From positions 496,001 through 560,000 of the forward strand of contig NZ_JABAIH010000004.1 in assembly GCF_012641395.1 (NCBI RefSeq): a DNA stretch of 64,000 nucleotides, in the 5' to 3' direction. Made by a program: the position numbers and the translations under genes. Shown here in pieces: positions 45,536 through 55,175 of the stretch; positions within the stretch are counted from its first letter, which is position 1; every line of letters begins with the position of its first letter. A model generated the notes under the pieces. It was not told the DNA's origin. It saw nothing but the letters and a program-made list of their open reading frames with translations, and searched no databases. This DNA is from Rhizobium sp. P32RR-XVIII. GTDB lineage: Bacteria; Pseudomonadota; Alphaproteobacteria; Rhizobiales; Rhizobiaceae.

Positions 45536-46174
45536 ATGTCGACTTACAACCAACTGGAACTTTCTCGCCGAGAGCTTCTTATATCCTCCGCCGCTACGGT
45601 CGTGGTCACGGGGACCGCTGCAAGTAGCGCGGCTGCCCAGCCAGCGGGAGACGATATGAAATTCACGACGCCTGTGGCGTTCACCGTTAACGGTGAACGG
45701 CGGGAACTGGAAGTCGACAACAGGACGACGCTCCTCGACGCCTTGAGGGAACACCTGCATCTCACTGGGACCAAAAAGGGCTGCGACCACGGCCAATGTG
45801 GAGCCTGCACCGTCATAGTCGACGGTCACAGGATCAACTCCTGCCTGACGCTCGCTGTCATGCACGGGGGTGACGAGATCACCACGATCGAAGGTCTCGG
45901 GCAGCCCGGTAATCTTCACCCGATGCAGGCGGCCTTCGTCAAGCATGACGGCTTCCAGTGCGGCTACTGCACGCCCGGCCAGATCTGTTCCTCAATTGCT
46001 GTTCTCGAAGAGATCAAGGCGGACATTCCGAGCCATGTCACCGCCGACCTGACAGGCCCGGCGAAGCTCACCGCCGCCGAAGTCCGCGAACGCATGAGCG
46101 GCAACATCTGTCGCTGCGGGGCCTACTCCAACATCCTGGACGCCATCTCGGAAGTCGGAGGGTTCGAAGTATGA
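45536..46174 (+). CDS. paoA: Aldehyde oxidoreductase iron-sulfur subunit PaoA
   Basis: This small subunit of the periplasmic molybdenum aldehyde oxidoreductase carries two [2Fe-2S] clusters. The 212-residue protein begins with a twin-arginine signal ([16 protein letters not shown]), exporting the folded complex. Plant-type cluster ligands are in [14 protein letters not shown] and SCL; the second cluster ligands are in [11 protein letters not shown] and [17 protein letters not shown] precedes ATG 45536. Its stop overlaps the paoB start (ATGA). Confidence 0.93.
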   Translation: MSTYNQLELSRRELLISSAATVVVTGTAASSAAAQPAGDDMKFTTPVAFTVNGERRELEVDNRTTLLDALREHLHLTGTKKGCDHGQCGACTVIVDGHRINSCLTLAVMHGGDEITTIEGLGQPGNLHPMQAAFVKHDGFQCGYCTPGQICSSIAVLEEIKADIPSHVTADLTGPAKLTAAEVRERMSGNICRCGAYSNILDAISEVGGFEV

Positions 46175-47121
46175 GAGCCTTTACCTACGAACGTGCCACC
46201 TCCGTTGAAGGGGCTGCAAAAGCGGCCGCGTCCAATCCTGCCGCAAAATTCATCGCGGGGGGCACCAATCTTCTCGACCTGATGAAGCTCGAGATCGAAC
46301 GGCCGGCCCACCTGATCGACGTCAACGGGCTCGGCCTCGACAGGATCGAACCGACCAAGGAGGGCGGTCTCCGCATCGGTGCCCTAGTCAGAAACACGGC
46401 GCTTGCCGCGCACGAGACGGTGCGCCGCGACTACGGCCTCCTATCACGTGCCCTGGTCGCAGGTGCGTCCGGCCAGCTTCGCAACAAGGCGACGGCCGCC
46501 GGAAACCTATTGCAGCGGACACGCTGTCCGTACTTCTACGATCCGAACCAGCCGTGCAACAAGCGTCAGCCAGGCAGCGGCTGCTCGGCAATCGGCGGCT
46601 TCACCCGACAGCACGCGGTGGTTGGAACGAGCGACGCCTGCATCGCCACACATCCGAGTGACATGGCGATCGCCATGCGGACGCTCGACGCAGTGGTAGA
46701 GACCATCAAGGCGGACGGGACGACACGCTCGATCCCGATTGCCGATTTTCATCGTCTTCCCGGAGAGACCCCACATATCGAGACCGTTCTCGAAGCTGGC
46801 GAGTTCATCACCACTGTCGTCCTTCCACCGCCGATCGGCGGCAAACACATCTACAGGAAGGTAAGAGACCGCGCGTCCTACGCCTTTGCCCTCGTGTCGG
46901 TTGGGGCGGTCATCCATCCCGATGGTACGGGCCGTGTCGCTGTCGGCGGCGTCGCCCATAAGCCCTGGCGCGTCGAAGAGGCTGACGGAAAACTTCCGCA
47001 GGGCACCAAGGCTGCAATCGCCGTCCTGATGGCAGACGCCCGTCCGACCGAGCAGAACCGCTTCAAGGTCGACCTCGTCGAGCGCACACTCGGGGCTGTC
47101 ATCGCGGAGGCAAGGGGGTAA
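46171..47121 (+). CDS. paoB: Aldehyde oxidoreductase FAD subunit PaoB
   Basis: The 316-residue FAD-binding subunit has the pyrophosphate loop [12 protein letters not shown] near residue 28 and [21 protein letters not shown] near 95. The cysteine run [20 protein letters not shown] with a later DACIA cysteine is the extra [4Fe-4S] motif known for PaoB of E. coli. It passes electrons from PaoA to FAD. Two bases separate it from paoC. Confidence 0.93.
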   Translation: MRAFTYERATSVEGAAKAAASNPAAKFIAGGTNLLDLMKLEIERPAHLIDVNGLGLDRIEPTKEGGLRIGALVRNTALAAHETVRRDYGLLSRALVAGASGQLRNKATAAGNLLQRTRCPYFYDPNQPCNKRQPGSGCSAIGGFTRQHAVVGTSDACIATHPSDMAIAMRTLDAVVETIKADGTTRSIPIADFHRLPGETPHIETVLEAGEFITTVVLPPPIGGKHIYRKVRDRASYAFALVSVGAVIHPDGTGRVAVGGVAHKPWRVEEADGKLPQGTKAAIAVLMADARPTEQNRFKVDLVERTLGAVIAEARG

Positions 47122-47123
47122 TC

Positions 47124-49322
47124 ATGCAGTTCGACAAGCCAGCAACGACCAACCCGATCGACCAGCTCAAGATGGTGGGTAAACCGATCCATCGCATCGA
47201 CGGCCAACTCAAGACCACTGGCCGGGCGATGTATGCCTACGAATGGCATGACCAGAACACGCCCTATGTCTATGGCTACCCTGTCGGGGCTGCCATCGCC
47301 AAAGGTAGGGTGAAGTCGATCGACGCGTCCAACGCGAAGAAGTCGACTGGGGTGCTCGCGGTTGTCACGACCCTCGACGTCGGCAACCTGGAGAAGGGCA
47401 AGTTCAATACCGCCAAACTGTTCGGCGGCGCCGAGATCCAACACTACCACCAGGCCATCGCCGTCGTTGTCGCGCAGACATTCGAACAGGCCCGCGCAGC
47501 CGCGGCGCTGGTCAAGGTGGACTACGAAGAAGAAGCGGGCATTTTCGATCTTCGGGCAGCGATGGCGTCCGCCGCAAAGCCGGACGAATCCACTGAGCCT
47601 GACACCGCCGTCGGCGATTTCGAGGCAGCCTTTAAGTCAGCACCCGTTACCCTGAACGAGAGTTACACAACACCGGACCAGTCTCACTCGATGATGGAGC
47701 CGCATGCGTCCATCGCCGTCTGGGACGGTGACGAGGTGACAGTCTGGACGTCGAGCCAGATGATCGACTGGTGGCGGACCGATCTGGCGACGACGCTCGG
47801 GATCGAGAAGGAGAAGGTCCACCTGATGTCGCCTTTTATCGGCGGAGGCTTCGGCGGCAAGCTCTTCCTACGTGCCGACGCCGTTCTTGCAGCCTTCGGT
47901 TCGAAGGCGGTTGGCCGTCCGGTCAAGGTCGCGCTCCCGCGTCCCTTTGTGCCGAACAACACGACCCATCGTCCGGCGACGATCCAGCGCATCCGCGTCG
48001 GTGCCGAGCGCGACGGCAAGATTACGGCGATCGCTCACGAGAGTTGGTCGGGCGATCTTCCAGGAGGCGGGCCGGAGACGGCGGTCAACCAGACGCGGCT
48101 TCTCTACGCGGGCGCCAACCGCATGACAGCCATGCGGCTTGCGACGCTTGATCTTCCGGAAGGAAATGCGATGCGCGCGCCGGGCGAAGCACCAGGGCTG
48201 ATGGCGCTGGAGATCGCTATCGACGAGATGGCCGAAAAGGTGGGGATGGACCCCATCCAGTTCCGTATCGTCAACGACACGCAGGTGGATCCGGAACATC
48301 CGGAGCGTCCATTTTCCCAACGCAACCTTAATGGTTGCCTTACCCTCGGCGCCGAGCGGTTCGGTTGGAGTGAGAGGCCGAAAACGGCATCGCGCAGGGA
48401 GGGTAACTGGCTGGTCGGCATGGGCGTTGCGGCTGCCTTCCGCAACAACCTCGTGATTCCGTCGGGCGCTCGTGTGAAGCTCGACCGCGAGGGCGTCGTC
48501 ACGGTCGAAACCGACATGACGGATATCGGCACTGGCAGCTACACGATCATTGCGCAAACCGCTGCAGAGATGATGGGCGTCGGCATCGACAAAGTGGCCG
48601 TGCAGCTCGGCGACTCGCGCTTCCCGGTGTCGGCAGGATCCGGCGGCCAGTTCGGTGCGAACTCTTCGACGTCGGGCGTCTATGCGGCCTGTGTGAAGCT
48701 CCGTGAGGCAGTCGCAAGCAAGTTGGGCTTCAACTCCCAGGACGCCGTGTTCGAGAACGGGCAGGTCCGCTCCGGCAATCGGTCCGTTGCGCTCGCCGAC
48801 GCCGCTGGCGACGAAGCACTCGTCGGCGAGGACACGATGAAGTGGGGCGACCTGACGAAGACGCACCAGCAGTCGACCTTCGGAGCTCACTTCGTAGAAG
48901 TCGGCGTCGACGGCGCCACGGGCGAGACGCGCATCCGCCGCATGCTGGCCGTCTGTGCAGCCGGGCGCATCCTCAACCCGATCACCGCCCGGAGCCAGGT
49001 TATCGGTGCGATGACCATGGGAGCTGGCGGGGCACTGTCGGAGGAGCTTGCCGTCGACACGCGTCGCGGCTTCTTCGTCAACCATGACTTGGCGGGGTAC
49101 GAGGTGCCTGTGCATGCGGACATCCCCCATCAGGAAGTGATCTTCATGGACGAGGCTGATCCGATGTCGTCGCCGATGAAGGCCAAGGGCGTCGGCGAGC
49201 TTGGCCTCTGCGGGGTGTCTGCGGCGATCGCCAATGCGATCTATAACGCAACTGGCATCCGTGTCAGGCACTATCCGATCACGCTCGACAAGCTGATCGG
49301 CGAGCTGCCCGACGTGACGTAG
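47124..49322 (+). CDS. paoC: Aldehyde oxidoreductase molybdenum subunit PaoC
   Basis: This 732-residue large subunit of the xanthine oxidase family holds the molybdenum cytosine-dinucleotide cofactor and oxidizes aldehydes to acids. It shows the GGGFGGKLFLRADAV loop near residue 240, MRAPGEAPGLMALE near 350, SGGQFGANSSTSG near 510, and the catalytic glutamate in AKGVGELGLCG near 695. The PaoD/XdhC-type chaperone that usually follows is absent; the next sequence is a methylase remnant, so cofactor maturation must rely on a gene elsewhere. Confidence 0.94.
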   Translation: MQFDKPATTNPIDQLKMVGKPIHRIDGQLKTTGRAMYAYEWHDQNTPYVYGYPVGAAIAKGRVKSIDASNAKKSTGVLAVVTTLDVGNLEKGKFNTAKLFGGAEIQHYHQAIAVVVAQTFEQARAAAALVKVDYEEEAGIFDLRAAMASAAKPDESTEPDTAVGDFEAAFKSAPVTLNESYTTPDQSHSMMEPHASIAVWDGDEVTVWTSSQMIDWWRTDLATTLGIEKEKVHLMSPFIGGGFGGKLFLRADAVLAAFGSKAVGRPVKVALPRPFVPNNTTHRPATIQRIRVGAERDGKITAIAHESWSGDLPGGGPETAVNQTRLLYAGANRMTAMRLATLDLPEGNAMRAPGEAPGLMALEIAIDEMAEKVGMDPIQFRIVNDTQVDPEHPERPFSQRNLNGCLTLGAERFGWSERPKTASRREGNWLVGMGVAAAFRNNLVIPSGARVKLDREGVVTVETDMTDIGTGSYTIIAQTAAEMMGVGIDKVAVQLGDSRFPVSAGSGGQFGANSSTSGVYAACVKLREAVASKLGFNSQDAVFENGQVRSGNRSVALADAAGDEALVGEDTMKWGDLTKTHQQSTFGAHFVEVGVDGATGETRIRRMLAVCAAGRILNPITARSQVIGAMTMGAGGALSEELAVDTRRGFFVNHDLAGYEVPVHADIPHQEVIFMDEADPMSSPMKAKGVGELGLCGVSAAIANAIYNATGIRVRHYPITLDKLIGELPDVT

Positions 49323-49428
49323 TAAAGCAGATCAAATTGCGCCCGCGATGCCCTTACGGATTCGCACTCCTGCTGAAGTACAAGGAAATCGGCGCATGCA
49401 GCGATGCGCCGATTTCTTCTCCAGCTCC

Positions 49429-49690
49429 TTAAATCGTGAGCGGAGTGTCTATAAGATCTAAACCTGATACCTCGGTAAGCGGAGGCGCTGCGACCAATAT
49501 CCGTTTGGCCGGGCGGATACTCATCATCCGCTCCCAGTCGATCTCCCATCCCTTCAACGCCGACAACATCGCCAGTCCGATCCCATCGCCTGCCCAACGG
49601 CAGGGACGACGGCATTCCCGATCTGATCGGTGACAGATCCGATGCCGCCGATGAATTCCCACGTGTCAGGGAATCCCTGGCGGATGCGCC
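49429..49690 (-). pseudogene. C-terminal remnant of a DNA (cytosine-5) methyltransferase
   Basis: IRQGFPDTWEF and DQIGNAVVPAVGQAMG match the last conserved blocks (motifs IX-X) of Dcm-type methylases. A one-base shift near 49590 continues with IGLAMLSALKGWEIDWERMM and a tail ending in a stop at 49429. All earlier catalytic motifs are missing, so this is a truncated, frameshifted tail. It overlaps the AraC remnant on the other strand. Confidence 0.65.
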
Positions 49691-49848
49691 TCGCTGCCGC
49701 GCGGCCCCGGCGCGGTCGTGAGCCGATTTCCTCCATAGCCGATTCGCTGGGCTACCTTTCCGATAGCGCGTTCAGCGCCACCTTTCGGCGGATTATGGGC
49801 GTTTCTTCGACGCAATATCGAGCCGACCACGCAAAGGACAGCCAATGA
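49674..49848 (+). pseudogene. C-terminal remnant of an AraC-family regulator
   Basis: WRMRLAA followed by GREPISSIADSLGYLSDSAFS and FRRIMGVSSTQYR is the second HTH and tail of cupin-type AraC regulators. The N-terminal sensor and first HTH are missing; coding resemblance begins where the methylase remnant starts, marking a deletion or insertion junction near 49670-49700. Confidence 0.65.
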
Positions 49849-50048
49849 ATAGCCTTGCTTCTCAGACAACAGAGCCCCGTGAACCGCAAGGCCTTGATGC
49901 CGACGGCGTAGAGAGAAGAGATCAGCGCTTGAGGCCGGAAGATCAGGGAGAGCCACACGAGCCCGGCTGGGGAATGTGGGCGCTGAATGAAGTGCGACCT
50001 GCCGATAAAAGCAGCCGAAACTCGCGTGCGTAAATTCTCCAAAGCGAG

Positions 50049-51113
50049 CTATCCCATGGCATGGCGGATAGTTTTCAAAAGGCGCCGCAGGGCGTTGGGC
50101 CTCGATGAGGCCACAAGCTTCCATGACAGGATGGCTTTCGCCATGTGACGAGGGAGGACGCCGACGGAAAGGAACCAGGCTGCCAGCATCGCACGGCGTC
50201 GTCGGGATGCGTTCATTTCCAGGCTGGCAACCGCGCCGGCAGTCGCCAGGGCAAACCTGGAGTCGCCGGCGACAGGGTGTTGCTGCCTGTCGATGCAAAG
50301 TGATGCCAAGCGCTCCTCCAAATGGATGGGATCATGGAGGTTGACGTCCGGCCGCACCTCCAGGCCGATCTCGGCTGCCTGATCCGACAGGGCCTCTAGC
50401 CGATGAAAGTCATGCTGTACCCGCCAGCGTGCGCGTTGGCCGAGTTGTTCTGCAAAGGCAGAATGGTTGGCGCCATGCATGCGATAAGCACCGAGGCAAT
50501 CATCGATCGACGTCACGTCTCCATGTAGGGGCGCAACGGTGACCAAATATCCATCGGCCCCTTGCCTGAAATCCTTTTCCGGAATTGGCATGATGGCGTC
50601 AAGAACGGACCGTTTGAATGCCAGGCCGCTCGTGACGGTGGTCTGATAGCGGCCTTTTTGCAGCAGCTTCGGCGTGACATCGCCAGAATCGAACGGTACC
50701 TCCGGACGCGGAAACACATCCTTTTCATGCATATGCTCATCGACGATGTGCAATCTGAACTGCACCTGGGCCGTATTGTTTTCCCAGGCATCGATTACCT
50801 CAGATATCGCATTTGGATAGAGGTAATCATCGGCGTCGAGAAACATCACGATCTTACCGTGGCTCAACGCGAAGCCGGTGTTGAACGCTGCGGCATGCCC
50901 GCCATTTACTTCCCGCGGAAATGTCTTGATTCGCGGCCCATACGAGGCGACGACATTGGCCGTGTCGTCCGTCGAGGCATCATCGATGACAATGACTTCT
51001 ACATTGTCGTAACTTTGCTCCAACGCGCTGTCGATGCAGCGTCCGAGAAAGCGTCCATAATTGTAGTTCGCAATAACAATGGAAACTGGAACAAGGTCTG
51101 GGCGGGAATACAT
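50049..51113 (-). CDS. Family 2 glycosyltransferase
   Basis: The 354-residue GT-A enzyme has VSIVIANYNYGRFLGRCIDS at the N-terminus, nucleotide-contact VIVIDDASTDDT near residue 40, the metal-binding DADDYLYP (DxD type) near residue 95, and an acceptor-side region with GADGYLVT. The C-terminal third is helical with a short hydrophobic part. It transfers a sugar from a nucleotide donor; acceptor unknown, and no other polysaccharide genes are adjacent. It is intact although flanked by remnants, so it may be cargo of the region. Confidence 0.88.
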   Translation of the reverse strand: MYSRPDLVPVSIVIANYNYGRFLGRCIDSALEQSYDNVEVIVIDDASTDDTANVVASYGPRIKTFPREVNGGHAAAFNTGFALSHGKIVMFLDADDYLYPNAISEVIDAWENNTAQVQFRLHIVDEHMHEKDVFPRPEVPFDSGDVTPKLLQKGRYQTTVTSGLAFKRSVLDAIMPIPEKDFRQGADGYLVTVAPLHGDVTSIDDCLGAYRMHGANHSAFAEQLGQRARWRVQHDFHRLEALSDQAAEIGLEVRPDVNLHDPIHLEERLASLCIDRQQHPVAGDSRFALATAGAVASLEMNASRRRRAMLAAWFLSVGVLPRHMAKAILSWKLVASSRPNALRRLLKTIRHAMG

Positions 51114-51333
51114 CGCATTGAACCTCGCAATCTGCTTTGGTCGCGGCGAACCTTCTCATTCAGGTCCTGTGGATAAAATCCGTCCTGGCAAGCGCGGCCT
51201 TTAAGGCGAAAACGCTGCCTCACGGACATGCTGACCAACCGGTGATGAAGATCATGCTTGATCCGTTTGTACTGCCACGAGCGTCTTCAGCTTTATGGCT
51301 TTTGAATGACCGGCCACCCAGAACAGTCACATA

Positions 51334-51603
51334 GTGATCGCCAATCGTCTCGTCCACTCCGATCTCATGATCCTCGACGAGCTCGGATACCTGCCATTTA
51401 GCGCGTCAGGCGGCGCGCTGCTCTTCCATATGCTCAGCAAGCTTTACGAGCGCACTAGCGTCATCATCACCACCAACCTCAGCTTTAGCGAATGGGCTGG
51501 CGTCTTCGGCGACGCCAAAATGACCACCGCGCTTCTCGACCGGCTCACCCATCATTGCCACATCCTCGAAACCGGAAACGACAGCTCCGGAACCTCTAAC
51601 TGA
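51334..51603 (+). pseudogene. IstB tail of an IS21-family insertion sequence
   Basis: [20 protein letters not shown] and [17 protein letters not shown], then [18 protein letters not shown], are the Walker B side and C-terminus of IstB, the ATPase helper of IS21 transposition. About 89 of roughly 250 residues remain; Walker A and all of IstA are missing. Its end abuts the C-terminus of the hydrolase remnant on the other strand. It cannot move by itself. Confidence 0.85.
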
Positions 51604-52628
51604 GCCACGGCAGTCAGGGAGGGAACGGGCCGAGGTCAGGGTTTCGTACATTCGCTGCCGTTGCCTTCTCAGTTCGTCGAGGGCCTCGTGCGTATCCGCA
51701 TCGCTAGGCTGGCGTATGAGATCCTTGTCGAACTGCCGCTCCAACGCGCGGAGTTCGTCCGGGCTCTTCGCCATGATGAGGCGTTGCATCGGGGACGGCT
51801 TGCAATCCCGCGTGACAGGTTCAACGTGACGCTGCTCGTGAAGGCCCTTGATGAATTGCCGCACCCGCTTGACCCTGACGTCAGATCCCGCCTGAGGCTT
51901 GGGCAAGTCGATGTGATCGGCGTCGATCGCGATCGGTGTCACGCCATTGATCCCCGGATCGGACGACGACTCGTCGACGACACGCAGCCCACTTGTCGGC
52001 CGGTCTTCCGCCAAAACCATGATGCGCAGGTCGAGATCAACAACCTTGTTCCGGAACCATCGGTTCAGATCCAGCAGAGTGTCATTGTTGCGCGTCAGCT
52101 CGGCGATCGCGCCGCTGCGCCGATAGATTTTTCCGAGGGCGCTGACATAGTTGGCCATGGATGCGCCGGAATGCGGCGTCCCCATGAAGACAATGCCCTT
52201 GGTGTCAGCGGAGACGAATCTGTATTCCGGCGAATCCAGGCTTGTCCGGATCATCTGCTTTACAAGCAGGCCGCCATAGCTGTGGCAGATGAAAATGATC
52301 GGTCGTCCGTCGGAAGGTGATCCGCAAGCGAAGCGGACACGTTGATCGCGCGGTTGTAGATCGACATCGCGCCGCCGCCCCAGTTCGACGATGCAAGCCG
52401 ATAGCCGACAGTCAGAATTTTCAGACCGGGTTCGAGTTCGACGAGCCACTCCTTCCAGGTCTCGCCATTCAAGCGATCAAATTGCCATGTCGTGCGCGCG
52501 TCCCCGTTGAGACCGTGCACGAAGACGACCGTAGCACTGGGTTCGCCCGCGGGCGTGGCTATGTCATGGACGACCGTCGGCTGCGGGTCGCTCGTCACGC
52601 GTGATTTCAGCCACGACAGAACGCCCAT
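51604..52628 (-). pseudogene. Alpha/beta hydrolase (lipase/PGAP1-like), frameshifted
   Basis: The start at 52628 encodes GVLSWLKSRVTSDPQ, then TVVFVHGLNGDARTTW (oxyanion region) and ILTVGYRLASSNWGGGA. Near 52312 one base is missing, and the next frame carries the nucleophile elbow FICHSYGGLLVKQM (G/C-x-S-x-G) and FMGTPHSGASM, ending with a Gln/Arg-rich helix at the IstB junction (51604). The intact relative would be a serine esterase that acts on lipids or proteins. Frameshift and 3' truncation suggest it is inactive. Confidence 0.65.
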
Positions 52629-52776
52629 GTCGATCGCCCCCTGGCTGAGTAGAGCGCAAACTCCAACGCAACTCAAGAGGCGTAAGCACGAAGCTAAAAG
52701 GGGCCAATTGCAGGCCTCAGGCTTGAGGCAGCCCGGAGCACCGATTATAGAATATGTAGCCTGGCTAAGCTGCGCT

Positions 52777-53177
52777 CGTCCTCGCGCAAAAATGGTGCAG
52801 GAGAACTTAATCAGGGCGGCCCGACGGCCTTATACGATCCTCCATTCAACGCAATTCTTCAAGTTCATGAGCGGCCTGATCGACATGGCGGCAGATGCCG
52901 ACGGCATCTGGCTTCCTTCCGCGTCCGTGCGGCCCGTAGCCGACGACGTCGCGGAGGTGGCCACCGAGTGGAACTTGCCGGTCCGGACCGGTTCGCATTC
53001 GACGAAATCGCTCGCATGCTCATCGCAGCAAACGACGACCCGCGCCAGGTCATCACGGACGACCGCGCGCGATATTATGGCGTCGAACTGAACGACGACA
53101 CATTGCTGCCGAGAAACCTCGCCCACATTGGTCCCATGCGGATCGTAGACTGGCTGAACCGGTCTATGGCCAGCTAA
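52777..53177 (+). pseudogene. C-terminal remnant of an NmrA/SDR oxidoreductase
   Basis: RAKMVQENLIRAARRPYTIL and QFFKFMSGLIDMA, SVRPVADDVAEVA are typical of the second half of NmrA-like NAD(P)-binding proteins. After about 52965 the frame changes and continues ELAGPDRFAFDEIARMLIA to a stop at 53177. The Rossmann half is missing. Confidence 0.6.
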
Positions 53178-53740
53178 TCTTGGCCGGCAAACGCTCGAGC
53201 CGCGACCGGTTTCCCGCCGCACGCAGATTTGAGGCAAGCGACGGTGACCGCAATGGGCCGCTGTCGCGAGGCGACGTCCCCTTCGCGCCCCCGAATCCGT
53301 CATTCAGGCTGCCTATCAGGCATGCCAATAGCAGTCATTAATCTACAAGATATTCAAACGTGCCCTGCCGAATTGGTCGAACGATCATCCAGCTCTTGAG
53401 GAGAAGAACGGAAGAAATGGCACGATCGGTTGCAACGGAAACCCACTGCTAATGTGACGCATGTCAGCAAAATCTGCGCAGCGAACGTATAGCAGACCTT
53501 GGGCCTGATCTCGATCCACGGCAAACTCGGCATTGTTGCCCTGTGGGTCTCAGAAACAATAAACGAACTCTGTGGCGACGCTGATCGACGGTGTTGGGAA
53601 TGAATTGCGGTATCTTGATCATTGGCTCGCTGTTTTGGGACGACGGAACTGACGGCGGGCGGCAGCATTGGCGGGACAACCGGCTCGACGTTTCCAGGGC
53701 AGTCCCAGTTCGCGTCCCGATCGACTAAGGCCGGAAATCC
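53178..53740. other. Stretch without a recognisable gene
   Basis: Only short frames without ribosome sites occur. I see no repeat or terminator here. Confidence 0.45.
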
Positions 53741-54349
53741 TTGAGCCGATTGAACACATTCACGATGGTTTTACGAGCGCATGGTCAAGCAGGCACGGGT
53801 CTGCTCGTGCCATGCCGGCACGAGGTGCTTACGATCGAGGACCTTGTCGCAGAGGCGTCGGCACTCTGGAAAGCCGAAGCACCCAAAGCCGAAACGGACG
53901 CGCTAGGTTCTGACTGGGGCAGCGTCGGGATCCTCTTTCGCGAAGGCGTTGCGGACGGAAGTCTCGCTCAATCGTGGCAGGACCACTTCCGCAAGGCGGG
54001 AAGAACGTCGCTCTCGGTCGTACGCGAGGACGGATCCCTGGATATACCCTGGCCAACTTGAGAGGGTGGCGCTGCGGCGGATTTCGACCTGATCCTCGCG
54101 ACAGCAACGCTTCCCGAAGAAATCGCACCCACGCCAGAGGCTGTTGCCAAAGCCATGCTGGGCCAGACCGGCGGCCACGAGAACTACTTTCTAAACAATG
54201 TCCTGCACGGCATCAGAACGGCATCGGATGATGAGATTTTCACCGTAGTCGAACGCCAGAGCCCGAACTGGATTTCCGCCGATAGATATCAGGACGCCGT
54301 CGCGCTACTGAGACGAACAACAACAGGACTGAACCCGGCCAAAGGCTAA
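53741..54349 (+). pseudogene. Hypothetical gene interrupted by an in-frame TGA
   Basis: One frame runs from TTG 53741 (or ATG 53765) to 54349 with a single stop, TGA at 54059-54061. Both sides are protein-like: TIEDLVAEASALWKAEAPKA and FREGVADGSLAQSWQDHFRK before, DFDLILATATLPEEIAPTPE and QTGGHENYFLNNVLHGIRTA after. A C-to-T change of a CGA arginine codon would give this stop. Family and function are unknown. If only the first part is made, it is 106 residues. Confidence 0.55.
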
Positions 54350-54357
54350 CCCAGCCT

Positions 54358-54852
54358 CTAGGATTCCACGAATGCGCGGATTACCCTTGCTTCGCGAGCG
54401 CGCTCGATCGTTTGCTCCAATGTCTCGTTCCAAGCCCCTGCCGGAAAGTAATCTTTGCGTTGATCGAACTCTGCTCTCGCTCCGACACGTGAAGTTGTTC
54501 GACGAGCGAAGGCCATCCTCACCGCAAGTGCCTCGGGCCGATCGCAACCCTCGCGAACTACGGAGCCCAAGGTGCTGGTCACCGTTGGCAGTTCCACCTC
54601 CGCGCCCGTTGCCGACTGTCGAGCAGAAATGAGCCGGGCCGGCAATCCCGCAAAGAAAGCCAGATCCGGTACCATCCGGAGAACAAAATGGCGGGCATCC
54701 CCGATCATCACATCCGGTTCATCGCCTTCAATCTGCTCCTGAGATCGGCGTCGGGCCGGAGATGGTGCTGCTGAAGGCCTAGGCTCATCGAACCGAAGAC
54801 GTCGTTGGGATGAATTAAGAATTGTGCAAGACTTGTGAGGAGTAACATGCAA
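54358..54852 (-). CDS. Doubtful hypothetical protein
   Basis: A 164-residue frame has a plausible middle (VMIGDARHFVLRMVPDLAFF, LPTVTSTLGSVVREG) but a poor N-terminus and no good ribosome site. It is convergent with the TGA-interrupted gene. It may be another remnant. Confidence 0.25.
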   Translation of the reverse strand: MHVTPHKSCTILNSSQRRLRFDEPRPSAAPSPARRRSQEQIEGDEPDVMIGDARHFVLRMVPDLAFFAGLPARLISARQSATGAEVELPTVTSTLGSVVREGCDRPEALAVRMAFARRTTSRVGARAEFDQRKDYFPAGAWNETLEQTIERAREARVIRAFVES

Positions 54853-55175
54853 TTAATGCTGCATCAAAAGTGTTTTGTGAATATCGTTACTTAAAAATGC
54901 GCGACGGAATGCAGCCGAAATCGATAAGTAAACTAAATGTACCCGATAAAGACAGTGTGGTTATCTTCTTGGCGGAGTTAAAAACCAGTTGAGTTTCTTT
55001 GTGAAAAGCTTATTTATTGTTTTACTTGATGTTCCGTTTGCTTTGCGGAGAAACTTATCGCTAAAAAGAATATCACCTGATTTAGCTCGAAATTGGTAGA
55101 ATATATTCTTCTTGCTTTCGACTATAATTCCAAATCTAAGTGTTGATCGTGGCAATTTCGCGAGAGGGACATGCC
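54853..55175. other. A+T-rich upstream region of the giant gene
   Basis: This stretch is clearly richer in A+T than the rest of the window and has many short T and A runs. It marks the right edge of the remnant region and probably holds the promoter of the 1720-residue gene. No gene is convincing; a minus-strand frame at 54961-55212 has no ribosome site. Confidence 0.5.

Noticed and set aside
47868..49271. Long minus-strand frame opposite paoC
   Set aside because: Antisense shadow of the conserved molybdenum subunit.
54059..54061. TGA read as selenocysteine
   Set aside because: No selenoprotein family resemblance and no SECIS-like hairpin seen right after it; a CGA-to-TGA change is simpler.
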